In this document: in pieces, positions 1 through 8,578 of the stretch
Numbering within the stretch: position 1 is the stretch's first letter
How the letters are laid out: each line of letters opens with the position of its first letter
Source: Megasphaera hutchinsoni
GTDB lineage: Bacteria; Bacillota; Negativicutes; Veillonellales; Megasphaeraceae
Reading direction: 5' to 3'
Length of the DNA stretch: 64,000 nucleotides
Assembly (NCBI RefSeq): GCF_001553405.1
Contig: NZ_KQ960925.1
Location: 1 to 64,000, forward strand
Translations under genes and position numbers: made by a program
The notes under the pieces: generated by a model
What the model saw: the letters and a program-made list of their open reading frames with translations, nothing else
Database searches by the model: none
Told to the model about the DNA's origin: nothing

Positions 1-203
1 GTACATCTTAACAAACTCTTTTTCGTTTGTCAAGCGTTTTTTTGATTTTTACAAAATAGCAATAAAATAATTTTTATTCTTTTCTATAACTATGATGTAA
101 CATACAAAAGATTATCACTAAAACGCAAACCTGTCAATACTTCCGGCAAAAATTATACCTATATTTTTGTAGTCTACCAAACACGCTCCACCTTCCCTTG
201 CTA

Positions 204-245
204 AAAAACAAAAAAGATACGATAAATCGTATCTTTTTTGTTTTT
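204..245. terminator. Terminator after niaP
   Basis: The stem GATACGAT/ATCGTATC (216-223 and 226-233) has a 2-base loop and is flanked by A and T runs on both sides. It ends niaP transcription on the minus strand and could work in either direction. Confidence 0.85.
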
Positions 246-265
246 ACCCTATCTTATCTGACCGT

Positions 266-1579
266 TTACAAACTAGCCTCTTCTAATACTTGCTTTTTAC
301 CTTCCCGTCCCAAAAATAAAATAGCAACAGCAATAACGAAAAAGACAAGTGCAAACAAATAGAATATGACATGCATACCCACAGCTTTCCCCAATAAATG
401 ACCTACTAAAAGCGGGGCAACGATGCCGCCAATTCTACCAAAACCGGCAGCCCAACCGCTTCCCATCGCACGAATAGCGGTCGGATATTGTTCCGGTGTA
501 TACGTATATAAAACGCCCCATGCACCTAAATTGAAGAAAGACATGCATACACCCGATATAAGCAGAACGGACACGGAACTAGCATTACCAAAGAAATACC
601 CTGCCACAGCACTTCCTAACAAATACACAGCCAATGTATTTTTTCGTCCCCACGATTCAACTAATAAAGCCGCACTGAAATATCCGGGGAGCTGTGCTAA
701 CGTCATAATCAAGACATATTCAAAGGTCTTTACAATAGCAAATCCCTGCTTAAACACTAACGATGGCAACCACATAAAAATACCATAATAGCTGAAAATG
801 ATGCCAAACCATACGAGCCACAACAAAAACGTCCGTACTCGATAATTCGGATTCCATAAGGTAGAAAAATGAGGTTTTTCCGTAACCGCACCAATTTCCG
901 CAGTCACAGAAGTTGCCACCTGCTGTACGTTTCTTTCTAACGACCGAATAATATCTTCCGCTTCCTTGATCCTGCCTTTATCTACTAAATAACGAATAGA
1001 TTCAGGCATATGAATGCGTGCAAAAAATACATAAAGTGCCGGCAACGCACCGATCACAAAGGTAATACGCCACCCATACTGAGGAATAAAGAAATACGCA
1101 ATGCAAGCCGCTAAAATCCAACCAACAGCCCAAAAACTTTCTAACAAAACAATAAACCGTCCCCGCACACGAGCAGGTACATATTCAGAAACTAACGTAA
1201 CCGCAACGGGCAATTCGCCGCCTAAGCCAAATCCTACCAAAAAACGGCACAATAACAATATATTGTACGTCGGTGCCCATGCACATAACCCCGTAGCCAG
1301 GCTATATAGCAAAATCGTCACACAAAAAACATTTTTTCGTCCCCATCGATCAGCAAGAGAACCTGAGACGACTGCACCTAACGCCATTCCTGCCAAACCG
1401 ATACTACCGACAACCCCCATTTGTGCGGTTGTTAAGCCCCATTCTTTAGCAAGCAAGGGCAATACAAATGCAATCAGCCCCGTATCAAAAGAATCAAACA
1501 TCCATCCTAAGCCAGTTACGAGCAACAATTTATAATGAAACTTGCTAACCGGCAATGCTTCCAAACGTTGTAAAATCAT
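266..1579 (-). CDS. niaP: Niacin transporter NiaP (MFS)
   Basis: This is a major facilitator superfamily permease of about 437 residues with roughly 12 membrane segments. The loop motif DRWGRK lies near residue 77, and the stretch GLGGELPVAVTLVSE and the segment FFNLGAWGVLYTYTPEQYP closely resemble Bacillus NiaP, which imports nicotinate/nicotinamide. I place the start at 1579, not at an ATG 24 codons upstream, because AAAGGTGTG lies just ahead of 1579 and the longer N-terminus is Cys-rich and not transporter-like. The gene follows niaR on the same strand, which supports vitamin B3 uptake. A promoter and imperfect palindrome lie just upstream (1605-1651). Substrate is inferred from similarity and context. 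Confidence 0.9.
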   Translation of the reverse strand: MILQRLEALPVSKFHYKLLLVTGLGWMFDSFDTGLIAFVLPLLAKEWGLTTAQMGVVGSIGLAGMALGAVVSGSLADRWGRKNVFCVTILLYSLATGLCAWAPTYNILLLCRFLVGFGLGGELPVAVTLVSEYVPARVRGRFIVLLESFWAVGWILAACIAYFFIPQYGWRITFVIGALPALYVFFARIHMPESIRYLVDKGRIKEAEDIIRSLERNVQQVATSVTAEIGAVTEKPHFSTLWNPNYRVRTFLLWLVWFGIIFSYYGIFMWLPSLVFKQGFAIVKTFEYVLIMTLAQLPGYFSAALLVESWGRKNTLAVYLLGSAVAGYFFGNASSVSVLLISGVCMSFFNLGAWGVLYTYTPEQYPTAIRAMGSGWAAGFGRIGGIVAPLLVGHLLGKAVGMHVIFYLFALVFFVIAVAILFLGREGKKQVLEEASL

Positions 1580-1604
1580 GTATATCACACCTTTTCTATT
1601 GTCA

Positions 1605-1635
1605 TGACAGCTGTATATACATATAATACACGTCA
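1605..1635. promoter_or_regulatory. Candidate NiaR operator over the niaP promoter
   Basis: This 31-base imperfect palindrome is bounded by TGAC and GTCA, contains the perfect palindrome TGTATATACA, and covers the niaP -10 element. NiaR-family repressors bind inverted repeats near niacin uptake genes when niacin is plentiful. Assigning this site to NiaR is inference from position. Confidence 0.4.
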
Positions 1636-1651
1636 GCACGCAAAAAAGCAA
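1623..1651 (-). promoter_or_regulatory. niaP promoter
   Basis: On the minus strand, TTGCTT (1646-1651) and TATTAT (1623-1628) are separated by 17 bases. This gives niaP its own start within the niaR-niaP gap, about 45 bases ahead of the chosen start codon. Confidence 0.6.
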
Positions 1652-1681
1652 GTGGAGATTTTTCTTTTTCCTTATCCTGCA

Positions 1682-2197
1682 TTATCCTTTATATAAAATA
1701 CCTAAAGCAGCTAATTTTTCTTCAATAACATCTAACTCCTCTTCGGACATAGCAAATATAGAATGCATATGAATGCCGCCGCTTAAAGAAGACAATAAAG
1801 CAGCATGCGATTGTTGCATCAACGTCATATATTGCTGCAAATCACGCCGTGAGCGAAGATTTAATTTTGCTTCTAATTCACCATACACCTCATGTTCCAC
1901 CAACACATTTTCCACTACACCGCCATTATCCACCATCGTTTCTAATTCCAGCTGCATCAATTCCACGCCATGTTTACACACCATTAACCGCCGACAACCC
2001 ACCGGCTCTACGTGCAATAACTGATATCCCCGCGGCGTGGAAATAATATTACGCCCTTTAGCTCTTAACATAGCAATATCCCCGACAATAATTTGTCTAC
2101 TCACCTTGCACATTTTCGCTAACGTCGTTCCATTCACAGGGGCATCGGCTTCATTAAGTATCTCTATAATCTGTTTTCTCCGTTGTACATTATCCAT
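1682..2197 (-). CDS. niaR: NAD biosynthesis/niacin uptake repressor NiaR (3H domain)
   Basis: This 171-residue protein has an N-terminal HTH_11 winged helix (about 1-60; recognition region near 23-48) and a C-terminal 3H domain. The histidines the domain is named for are visible at about H76, H102, H131 and H143/H145, the last within GGIHMHSI. NiaR (YrxA) represses niacin uptake and NAD synthesis genes with nicotinic acid as co-repressor, and the 3H histidines bind metal. The start at 2197 follows GGGGAG. The adjacent downstream transporter is the expected target. Length is typical for the family. Confidence 0.92.
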   Translation of the reverse strand: MDNVQRRKQIIEILNEADAPVNGTTLAKMCKVSRQIIVGDIAMLRAKGRNIISTPRGYQLLHVEPVGCRRLMVCKHGVELMQLELETMVDNGGVVENVLVEHEVYGELEAKLNLRSRRDLQQYMTLMQQSHAALLSSLSGGIHMHSIFAMSEEELDVIEEKLAALGILYKG

Positions 2198-2224
2198 ATC
2201 AATCTCCCCTTTACATATGGTTTA

Positions 2225-2233
2225 ATTATATCA
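2225..2233 (-). promoter_or_regulatory. niaR extended -10 promoter
   Basis: Minus-strand TGATATAAT is an extended -10 (TGnTATAAT) about 28 bases ahead of the niaR start. No good -35 hexamer is visible. Confidence 0.5.
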
Positions 2234-2320
2234 TGAAAGCAAGCCTACTAAAAAATACAACCACCTGAGAACCCTTTTTCCAAAGGATAAAAACCAACCG
2301 GCAACGCCCCTTCGCATAAA

Positions 2321-2369
2321 AACAAGCACCGCCTCCCGTGCATGTGGCACGAAGCAGGCGGTGCTTGTT
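2321..2369 (-). terminator. GC-rich hairpin, probable terminator of the restriction remnant
   Basis: A 14-bp perfect stem (2321-2334 with 2356-2369) has an inner 5-bp stem CGTGC/GCACG. On the minus strand it is followed by TTTTT. It lies downstream of the truncated gene at 2442-2726. Confidence 0.6.
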
Positions 2370-2392
2370 GTCGTCATTACCGGAGGCGTTTG

Positions 2393-2450
2393 ACGGGCAG
2401 CCCGTGTTGTCGCAACGGGCTTCTATAAGAACGAGTACAGTTCAGTTCTT
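2393..2450. repeat. Cluster of short inverted repeats
   Basis: AGCCCGT (2399-2405) pairs with ACGGGCT (2415-2421), and AAGAAC (2427-2432) pairs with GTTCTT (2445-2450). The second arm overlaps the 3' end of the truncated gene. The stretch is more GC-rich than its surroundings and has no recognised function. It may be scar sequence from a lost element. Confidence 0.45.
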
Positions 2451-2726
2451 GGTCACCATAAAACGCTTGGCAAGCGTATTAAAGGAGGAGTTTATTTGTA
2501 CTTTCGTAGAAGGAATAAATACATAGCGCCATTCTTTTTTGTGCCTCTTATAAGACCAGTCGCTTACATCCTCACAATATTTGACGGCTTGTTTTTCTTT
2601 GGCAATCACATCGGCATCTTTTTCTAACACTCGTGCTAATAAAAGTTCGGGCAAACTATCAAACTTAGCCGAAGAAAATACGCTCTCCATTATACCCTGC
2701 ACACACGTTTTCCAGTGAACAGCCAT
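2442..2726 (-). pseudogene. Internally deleted remnant of a type III restriction enzyme Res subunit
   Basis: The 94-residue ORF joins two pieces resembling the C-terminal part of type III restriction Res/helicase proteins. Residues about 18-42 (KFDSLPELLLARVLEKDADVI) match the segment preceding the nuclease core. Residues about 43-94 (KQAVKYCE, then EWRYVFIP, then NSSFNTLAKRF) match the extreme C-terminus. The intervening stretch, which normally carries the PD-(D/E)xK catalytic residues, is absent, as are the helicase and the Mod methylase. I see this as a decayed gene, probably translated poorly or not at all; AGGAAAAC lies ahead of the ATG. The family call is from memory of the motif pattern. 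It could also be a small orphan protein reusing this fold. Confidence 0.6.
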
Positions 2727-2928
2727 TGTTGTTTTCCTATGTTTAATTCATGTTATCATGATTTTGTGCGTATATCAACGCTAAAAGAGTTGTTCTGCTG
2801 AGCGTGCATAGATAAATGCATACGTTTTTTTGTATCCCGTTGTTAAAAGGGGTAACGGATTCCCGGTTTCGCTATTTGCGTAAATCGCATAAGCTCTGTA
2901 TAGATGCGGTTATGCAGCCGCAGCATAC
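2727..2928. other. Non-coding stretch upstream of the restriction remnant
   Basis: About 200 bases with no supported gene. A weak inverted repeat (GCGG with GCCGC near 2906-2921) is visible. Together with 2260-2450 it looks like the footprint of a lost restriction-modification island. Confidence 0.3.
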
Positions 2929-2968
2929 AAAAAAGCGGCGTACGCTGTATGACTACGGAGTACGCCGC
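2929..2968 (-). terminator. lysA terminator
   Basis: Stem GCGGCGTAC/GTACGCCGC (2935-2943 and 2960-2968), followed on the minus strand by TTTTTTG. This is a textbook intrinsic terminator 60 bases past the lysA stop. Confidence 0.9.
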
Positions 2969-3029
2969 TAATTCAAAAAAAGAAATTAGCTACATGTAGC
3001 TGCTTAAGAGATAGAAGCAACTGTATATT

Positions 3030-4283
3030 TTATAGCTGCGAAAAATCTAAGGTCGCAAATAAATCATCTACTGTTTCTGCACGGCGAATGCAAGTAACCG
3101 TGCCATCTTCATGCCAAAGTAACTCAGCTGAACGTAATTTTCCATTATAGTTAAAGCCCATCGAATGTCCGTGTGCACCCGTATCATGAATGACTAAGAT
3201 ATCCCCTTCATCTATTTTCGGTAATGCTCTATCAATGGCAAATTTATCGCAATTTTCGCAAAGGGATCCGGTCACATCATATACATGATCGAGGGGCTGT
3301 GTTTCCTTGCCCAATACGGTAATATGATGATACGCACCATACATCCCCGGACGCATCAAATTAGCCATACAAGCATCTACGCCAATATATTCTTTCCAAA
3401 TATGTTTATGATGAATGGCTGTCGTCACCAAATAGCCGTAAGGGCCTGTAATAGCACGGCCGCATTCAAATGCCAATTTCACTTTATCTAACCCGTGCGG
3501 ACGCATTATTTCTTCAAAATATCGCTTGATGCCTGCACTAAGTTCATCATAGTCAACAAATGATTCTTCCGGGCGATACGGCAAGCCTATGCCGCCGCCA
3601 AAGTCAATGAAGTCTACGGCAATGCTCAGTTTTTCTTTTACTTCCACAGCTAATTCAAACATCATTTTAGCTGTATGAATAAGACCTGACACATTCAATT
3701 CGTTGGAAACAACCATCGTATGTAAGCCAAAATGTGAAACTCCTTTTTGTTGCAATTCCTGAAAGGCTGCAAAAATTTGCTCTCTTGTTAATCCGTATTT
3801 TGCTTCTTCCGGTTTACCAATAATGGCGTTTCCTTCTTGTAACAACGGGCCCGGATTATACCGTACACAAATAGCATCGGGCAAGGGTCCCATTTCTTCT
3901 AAATAAGCAATCATGGAGATATCATCCAAATTGATGAGTGCTCCCATTTCCATGGCCTTTTGATACTCGATCTTGGGTGTATCGTTAGAGGAAAAAACAA
4001 TATCTTTTCCCGTAATGCCCACTTTTTCACACAATATTAATTCTGCCAGGGAACTGCAATCCGCACCTACTCCTTCGTTTTGCAATACACGCATAATGTA
4101 CGGATTAGGCGTGGCTTTCACGGCAAAGTATTCTTTAAATGACGGTGCCCACGCAAAGGCCTTTATCAGTTTTCGTACATTCTGAACAATGGCCTTTTCA
4201 TCATAAATATGGAACGGCGTTGGATATTGCTTAATCATGTCGCGAATTTGCTTTTCTGTAAAAGGAACTATTTTCTTATTCAT
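3030..4283 (-). CDS. lysA: Diaminopimelate decarboxylase family protein
   Basis: This is a fold-type III PLP decarboxylase of 417 residues. The Schiff-base lysine is in EYFAVKATPNP (about K56), a glycine-rich phosphate-binding loop DFGGGIGLP follows mid-protein, and the C-terminal active-site cysteine is in GSLCENCD. It would convert meso-diaminopimelate to lysine. Two motifs differ from the commonest LysA form: FGLHTMVVSNE replaces the usual HCHIGSQ region, and ECGR replaces EPGR. It is therefore a divergent LysA subgroup, and another amino-acid decarboxylase is possible. The start at 4283 is chosen because AGAGGGATAGGT precedes it; a longer frame to 4343 lacks a site. It is divergent from a LysR regulator. 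Confidence 0.82.
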   Translation of the reverse strand: MNKKIVPFTEKQIRDMIKQYPTPFHIYDEKAIVQNVRKLIKAFAWAPSFKEYFAVKATPNPYIMRVLQNEGVGADCSSLAELILCEKVGITGKDIVFSSNDTPKIEYQKAMEMGALINLDDISMIAYLEEMGPLPDAICVRYNPGPLLQEGNAIIGKPEEAKYGLTREQIFAAFQELQQKGVSHFGLHTMVVSNELNVSGLIHTAKMMFELAVEVKEKLSIAVDFIDFGGGIGLPYRPEESFVDYDELSAGIKRYFEEIMRPHGLDKVKLAFECGRAITGPYGYLVTTAIHHKHIWKEYIGVDACMANLMRPGMYGAYHHITVLGKETQPLDHVYDVTGSLCENCDKFAIDRALPKIDEGDILVIHDTGAHGHSMGFNYNGKLRSAELLWHEDGTVTCIRRAETVDDLFATLDFSQL

Positions 4284-4351
4284 ACCTATCCCTCTTTTTA
4301 TATAAAAATTAAATAAAAAAGTACCACAAGAATTGTCTACCATTATTTTTT

Positions 4352-4380
4352 ATTATATAATATCCATATGCAATGTGTAA
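4352..4380 (-). promoter_or_regulatory. lysA promoter
   Basis: Minus-strand TTACAC (4375-4380) and TATAAT (4352-4357) are 17 bases apart, in the 148-base divergent gap between lysA and lysR, where a LysR protein would be expected to bind. Confidence 0.6.
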
Positions 4381-4431
4381 AATAGATTATTCTAATTACT
4401 ACAATTCGTTTTTATGATTATTGGAGGATAT

Positions 4432-5286
4432 ATGGATACGACCACCTTACGCACGTTTCTCGCTCTAGCACAAATCAAAAATTTCACCAAAACGGCTCGC
4501 CAACTTTATGTAGCCCAATCTACGATTACCAACCGCATGCAAGATTTAGAAGCGGAATTAGGGGTATCGCTGTTTGCTCGCAATCACAAACAAGTAACCT
4601 TAACCACCGCCGGTCAAAAATTTCTTCCTTATGCACAACATTTTATTCGCCTGGAAACGACAGCCTTACAAGAAGTGACACAATCTCCTACGTATGCACA
4701 GCACATCCATCTAGGCACGACAAATACGATTTACGAATGTCACTTACAAAAAAAGATCCGTTCCTTTTTGGCCACAAAGCCGAATATTTCCTTAGCTATC
4801 ACGATCAGTCATACGCCGGATATGCTCTTGCAGTTGCAAGAAAATATGTTGGATGCGGTCTTTTCTTTTAGTCCTTTATTTCGCGATGGCTATATTTCTC
4901 GGCCTTATCGTACGGATCCGTTGGTGTTAGTGTGCCATAAAAAAATAACCGATTATGCCGAAGGTATTTCTAAAAATGATTTGCCCCATATTGATTATTT
5001 ATTTTGCAATTTTGCCTTACAAGGAGTAGGTATATATATTCAAGATTTATTTCCCAAGCATCATCGTTTTTCTATGGAAATAGATAATAGCACCAAACTG
5101 CCCCAATATATCCTCGATGGCTTGGGTTATACGTTTTTACCCAGAAGCTTAATTGAAGATGATATAAGGCAGGGTCATCTGCGTATTATTCCCTTGTTAG
5201 ATTTCGCTCCGCCCAAGGTGGATAGCTACTATATCACGCATAATCCTTCGCCTGTACCGGAGGAACTCATTCGCCATTTACGGTAA
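4432..5286 (+). CDS. LysR-family transcriptional regulator
   Basis: A 284-residue LTTR: N-terminal winged HTH (about 1-60, with FTKTARQLYVAQSTITNRMQDLE and LFARN) and a periplasmic-binding-protein-like effector domain after about residue 90. GGAGG at 4423-4427 is close to the ATG at 4432; an ATG at 4414 has no ribosome site. It is divergently transcribed from lysA, the same geometry as lysR-lysA in Escherichia coli, so control of lysine synthesis is a reasonable inference. The effector is unknown. Confidence 0.88.
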   Translation: MDTTTLRTFLALAQIKNFTKTARQLYVAQSTITNRMQDLEAELGVSLFARNHKQVTLTTAGQKFLPYAQHFIRLETTALQEVTQSPTYAQHIHLGTTNTIYECHLQKKIRSFLATKPNISLAITISHTPDMLLQLQENMLDAVFSFSPLFRDGYISRPYRTDPLVLVCHKKITDYAEGISKNDLPHIDYLFCNFALQGVGIYIQDLFPKHHRFSMEIDNSTKLPQYILDGLGYTFLPRSLIEDDIRQGHLRIIPLLDFAPPKVDSYYITHNPSPVPEELIRHLR

Positions 5287-5321
5287 AAAAAAAGTATTCA
5301 CGCGGTGAATACTTTTTTTAC
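5285..5321. terminator. Bidirectional terminator between lysR-type gene and metallochaperone
   Basis: GTATTCAC (5294-5301) and GTGAATAC (5305-5312) are flanked by nine A and seven T. The element serves two converging genes. Confidence 0.9.
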
Positions 5322-5328
5322 GCTATAT

Positions 5329-5580
5329 TTAATGAATAGATGTAACTTGATAGCCTGCCTCTTCAACGGCTTGTTTCATCATGTCGTCCGTCACGTCATC
5401 GGCGATAATCACACTTGCTTGTCCCGCCGCTAAAGATACATCTACTTTCTTTACGCCCTGTATTTGTTGCAAGGCCTCTTTAACATGCTTCACACAATGT
5501 TGACAAGTCATCCCCGTAATAGAAATTTGTTTTTTTATACCTGTTGGTTCATGCTTAAAAAGTGAACTAATAAATCCCAT
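5329..5580 (-). CDS. Heavy-metal-associated (HMA) domain protein, CopZ-like
   Basis: An 83-residue single HMA domain with the metal-binding motif GMTCQHC (Cys at about 26 and 29) and the usual beta-alpha-beta-beta-alpha-beta pattern. Such proteins carry Cu(I) or a similar soft metal to P-type ATPases. Residues 1-15 form a short extension before the domain. The start at 5580 follows AGGGGTGA; the ORF upstream of it has no site. No ATPase or copper regulator lies next to it, so the metal and partner are not shown here. Confidence 0.85.
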   Translation of the reverse strand: MGFISSLFKHEPTGIKKQISITGMTCQHCVKHVKEALQQIQGVKKVDVSLAAGQASVIIADDVTDDMMKQAVEEAGYQVTSIH

Positions 5581-5711
5581 AAAATCACCCCTAGTTGAAT
5601 ACATAAATTATATTTTATTATAAGCAATACCCATAAAGAATGCAAGTTGTCCGCGGTACACCCTGGTTACAATGGCTATGAATATCCGTATAGGTGTACC
5701 CATAACGATAT

Positions 5712-5747
5712 AAAAACAGCAGTTGATATATATCAACTGCTGTTTTA
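5712..5747 (-). terminator. dap operon terminator
   Basis: A 16-bp perfect stem (5713-5728 with 5731-5746) ends in A/T runs just past the dapA stop. It closes the long minus-strand run. Confidence 0.9.
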
Positions 5748-5755
5748 TGTTTACC

Positions 5756-6649
5756 TTACGAAGGGGATATAATCTGTGCCTTCTCTAACATGGTACGTAA
5801 AAATGCTTTCTCTGCGGCTGACGCTTTCACCATGGGCAACCGAAATACTTCTTCGGCTAAGCCAAGCATATGACAACATGTTTTAACGGGTATCGGATTA
5901 ACCGTACAAAAAACACCGTTACATACATCCAACAGTTGCTGATGCAACCGGCACGCCTTTGTTACATCTTGTTGTTTATATGCAACTATCATTTCTTGCA
6001 ACGCCTGGCCAATAAGATGGGAAGCCACACTAATGATACCGCAGCCGCCGACCGCTAATAAGGGTAACGTCAAATTATCTTCCCCACTATATAGCATAAA
6101 ATCGTCCGGCGTATCTCTAGCAATCATCGTAGCGGCTACCAAATCGCCACTCGCTTCTTTTATGCCCACAATATTCGTAAAATCACGGGCCAAACGCACC
6201 ACCGTTTGTGCTTCCACTTTTCCCCCCGTACGACCGGGAACATTATACAGAATGATGGGTAAGGAAACCGCTTGAGCAACCGCTGCAAAATGGGCATAAC
6301 AACCGGCTTGATTTGGTTTATTATAATACGGCGTAATAACCAGTAACGCATCTACCCCCGTTTTTGCCGCTTTTTGTGCAAACGCAATCGTTTGAGCCGT
6401 ATTATTACTTCCTACGTTAGCAATCACGGTGGCCTTTTTCCCTAGGGCATCCACAATCGTTGTAAACAAGGTCAACTTTTCCTGTTCTGTCAACGTAGCA
6501 CCTTCACCCGTAGTACCTGCAACTAATACCCCATCAGAACCGTGTTCACACAAATACGTTGCCAAGGAAGCCGCCGCTTCATAATCAACGGATCCATCCG
6601 CATGAAAAGGGGTAATCATCGCCGTAATAACATTACCAAAATGATTCAT
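5756..6649 (-). CDS. dapA: 4-Hydroxy-tetrahydrodipicolinate synthase
   Basis: A 297-residue class I aldolase-fold enzyme condensing pyruvate with aspartate semialdehyde, the first committed step to diaminopimelate. The Schiff-base lysine is in GIKEASGD (about K164), the catalytic tyrosine is in LYNVPGR (about Y135), and the TTGEG loop lies at about 46-50. It is the last gene of dapB-asd-dapA; the gap to asd is 14 bases. Length is normal for the family. Confidence 0.97.
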   Translation of the reverse strand: MNHFGNVITAMITPFHADGSVDYEAAASLATYLCEHGSDGVLVAGTTGEGATLTEQEKLTLFTTIVDALGKKATVIANVGSNNTAQTIAFAQKAAKTGVDALLVITPYYNKPNQAGCYAHFAAVAQAVSLPIILYNVPGRTGGKVEAQTVVRLARDFTNIVGIKEASGDLVAATMIARDTPDDFMLYSGEDNLTLPLLAVGGCGIISVASHLIGQALQEMIVAYKQQDVTKACRLHQQLLDVCNGVFCTVNPIPVKTCCHMLGLAEEVFRLPMVKASAAEKAFLRTMLEKAQIISPS

Positions 6650-6663
6650 CTACCATCACTCCT

Positions 6664-7698
6664 TTATAAGAGTAAATCATGAGCTAACATATATTCTGCA
6701 ATTTGCAAGGCATTTAACGCTGCCCCTTTGCGAATTTGATCCCCGCAAACCCACAAATTAACAGCTTTTTCATTATATAAATCCTTACGAATTCTACCGA
6801 CATAACAATCATATTTTTCTGATGTATATAACGGCATAGGATACTTCATATGTACCGGATCATCTTCTACTTGCACGCCCGGAAACGCATCAAGTGCCTG
6901 CCGAACGGCCTCTACGCTAACGGGTTCTTCCGTTTCCACATATATCGATTCGGCATGACTGCGAAATACGGGAACTCGTACCGTCGTTGCCGTAATGGCA
7001 ATCGTATCCTGATGTAAAATTTTATGCGTTTCATGTACCATCTTCATTTCTTCCTTAGAATAATCGTTATCTAAGAACACATCTATATGGGGAATAAGAT
7101 TAAAGGCAATCGGATAATGCGTATCTAAACTTTTCGTAGGCAAGATATGTGCTTGCATTTCTTTGCCCTGTAAAAAGTCTTTCACTTCCGTTTCCAATTC
7201 TTCAATGCCTTCTTTACCTGCTCCGGATACGGCTTGATACGTGCTAACGATGATTTTCGTAATGGGCGACAGGTCATAAATCGGCTTTAACGCCATGAGC
7301 ATAATAATGGTCGAACAATTTGGATTGGCGATAATGCCTTGATGCATGGCAATATCTGCCGCATTGATTTCAGGGATAACCAATGGTACCGTTTTATCCA
7401 TACGAAAGGCACTTGAATTATCAATGACAACACAGCCCCGTTTCGCTGCTTCAGGTGCTAAGGTCTTACTAATAGCGCCGCCCGCAAACAGCCCTATATC
7501 GACACCCGTAAATGACTCCGGCGTGGCTTCTTCTACGGTATATACGTGGCCATTAACACTCATTTTTTTTCCGGCCGAACGCGATGATGCCAACAAAATC
7601 AACTTACTATAAGGGAATTGGCGTTCCTCAATTAAGCGAATAAATTCTTGTCCTACTGCCCCGGTGGCACCCAAAATAGCTACAACAGGCTTTTTCAT
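6664..7698 (-). CDS. asd: Aspartate-semialdehyde dehydrogenase
   Basis: 344 residues. An N-terminal NADP-binding Rossmann motif GATGAVGQEF (about 10-19) and the catalytic cysteine in NPNCST (about C128) are visible, followed by the C-terminal dimerisation/catalytic domain. It reduces aspartyl phosphate to the semialdehyde used by DapA. It lies between dapB and dapA in one transcription unit, which directs flux to lysine and peptidoglycan. No aspartokinase is in the window. Confidence 0.97.
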   Translation of the reverse strand: MKKPVVAILGATGAVGQEFIRLIEERQFPYSKLILLASSRSAGKKMSVNGHVYTVEEATPESFTGVDIGLFAGGAISKTLAPEAAKRGCVVIDNSSAFRMDKTVPLVIPEINAADIAMHQGIIANPNCSTIIMLMALKPIYDLSPITKIIVSTYQAVSGAGKEGIEELETEVKDFLQGKEMQAHILPTKSLDTHYPIAFNLIPHIDVFLDNDYSKEEMKMVHETHKILHQDTIAITATTVRVPVFRSHAESIYVETEEPVSVEAVRQALDAFPGVQVEDDPVHMKYPMPLYTSEKYDCYVGRIRKDLYNEKAVNLWVCGDQIRKGAALNALQIAEYMLAHDLLL

Positions 7699-7721
7699 GG
7701 TCTTTCAACTTCCTCTCTTGT

Positions 7722-8519
7722 TTATAAATAATGCTCTAACCCAAATGTCAATCCTATCTTTGTCTGAACTTTTTTTATCGCTAAGATCACACCGGGCATA
7801 AACGATTTACGATCTAGTGAATCATGTCGAATCGTCAATAATTCTCCATAGCCACCAAACAGCACTTGCTGATGAGCAACATACCCGGGCAACCGTACAC
7901 TGTGGACAGGAATACCGGCTACTGTCGCCCCTCTAGCCCCAGCCAAGCTTTCTTGCGTCCGATCAACGGCGGCTTCCACCTTAGCGGCTTGCCGTGCTTC
8001 CGCAATATAATTGGCGGTCATAATCGACGTTCCTGAAGGTGCATCTAATTTATTATTATGATGCAATTCAATAATTTCTACATCCGGCAAATAAGGTGCC
8101 GCTTCTTTAGCAAATCGCATCATAAGTACTGCCCCAATGGAAAAATTAGGTGCAATAAAAATACTTACCTCTTTCGCTGTGGCTAATTTGCCTAACTGTT
8201 CACGCTGTGCTGCCGTCAGCCCGGTCGTACCGACAACCATATTAACACCCTGCTGTAAACAAATTTCCGCATTTTTATAAATGGCGGCAGGCGTTGTAAA
8301 ATCAACGACAACCTGTGGTTGATATAGTTGTAACGCCTTTTTAAGATCATCCACTATACACAGGCCTGTGTAGGGAATACCAATGACCGTACCTATATCT
8401 TCACCGACATGAGATAAACTAACCCCACCGACTAACCTTAATTCCGGATCAGCTATTACGGCTTTGACAACTTCACTTCCCATTCGTCCATCTGCACCAT
8501 TGACAAGTACACTAATCAT
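7722..8519 (-). CDS. dapB: 4-Hydroxy-tetrahydrodipicolinate reductase
   Basis: 265 residues. The N-terminal nucleotide-binding motif NGADGRMG (about 7-14) and the signature ELHHNNKLDAPSGT, with catalytic His153/His154 and Lys157, identify DapB. It reduces the DapA product with NAD(P)H. It heads the dapB-asd-dapA set. The start at 8519 follows AAGGATGGTGA. A 59-base gap separates it from recN, too short to hold a lysine riboswitch. Confidence 0.97.
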   Translation of the reverse strand: MISVLVNGADGRMGSEVVKAVIADPELRLVGGVSLSHVGEDIGTVIGIPYTGLCIVDDLKKALQLYQPQVVVDFTTPAAIYKNAEICLQQGVNMVVGTTGLTAAQREQLGKLATAKEVSIFIAPNFSIGAVLMMRFAKEAAPYLPDVEIIELHHNNKLDAPSGTSIMTANYIAEARQAAKVEAAVDRTQESLAGARGATVAGIPVHSVRLPGYVAHQQVLFGGYGELLTIRHDSLDRKSFMPGVILAIKKVQTKIGLTFGLEHYL

Positions 8520-8578
8520 ACTATCACCATCCTTATATTCATAAAAAAGGTAATCCTACTATATACCCTTTATTCAAT

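Noticed and set aside
5329-5580. Copper resistance operon
   Set aside because: Only the metallochaperone is present; no P-type ATPase or CsoR/CopY regulator lies nearby.
8520-8578. Lysine riboswitch ahead of dapB
   Set aside because: The gap is only 59 bases and contains no L-box-like conserved sequence.
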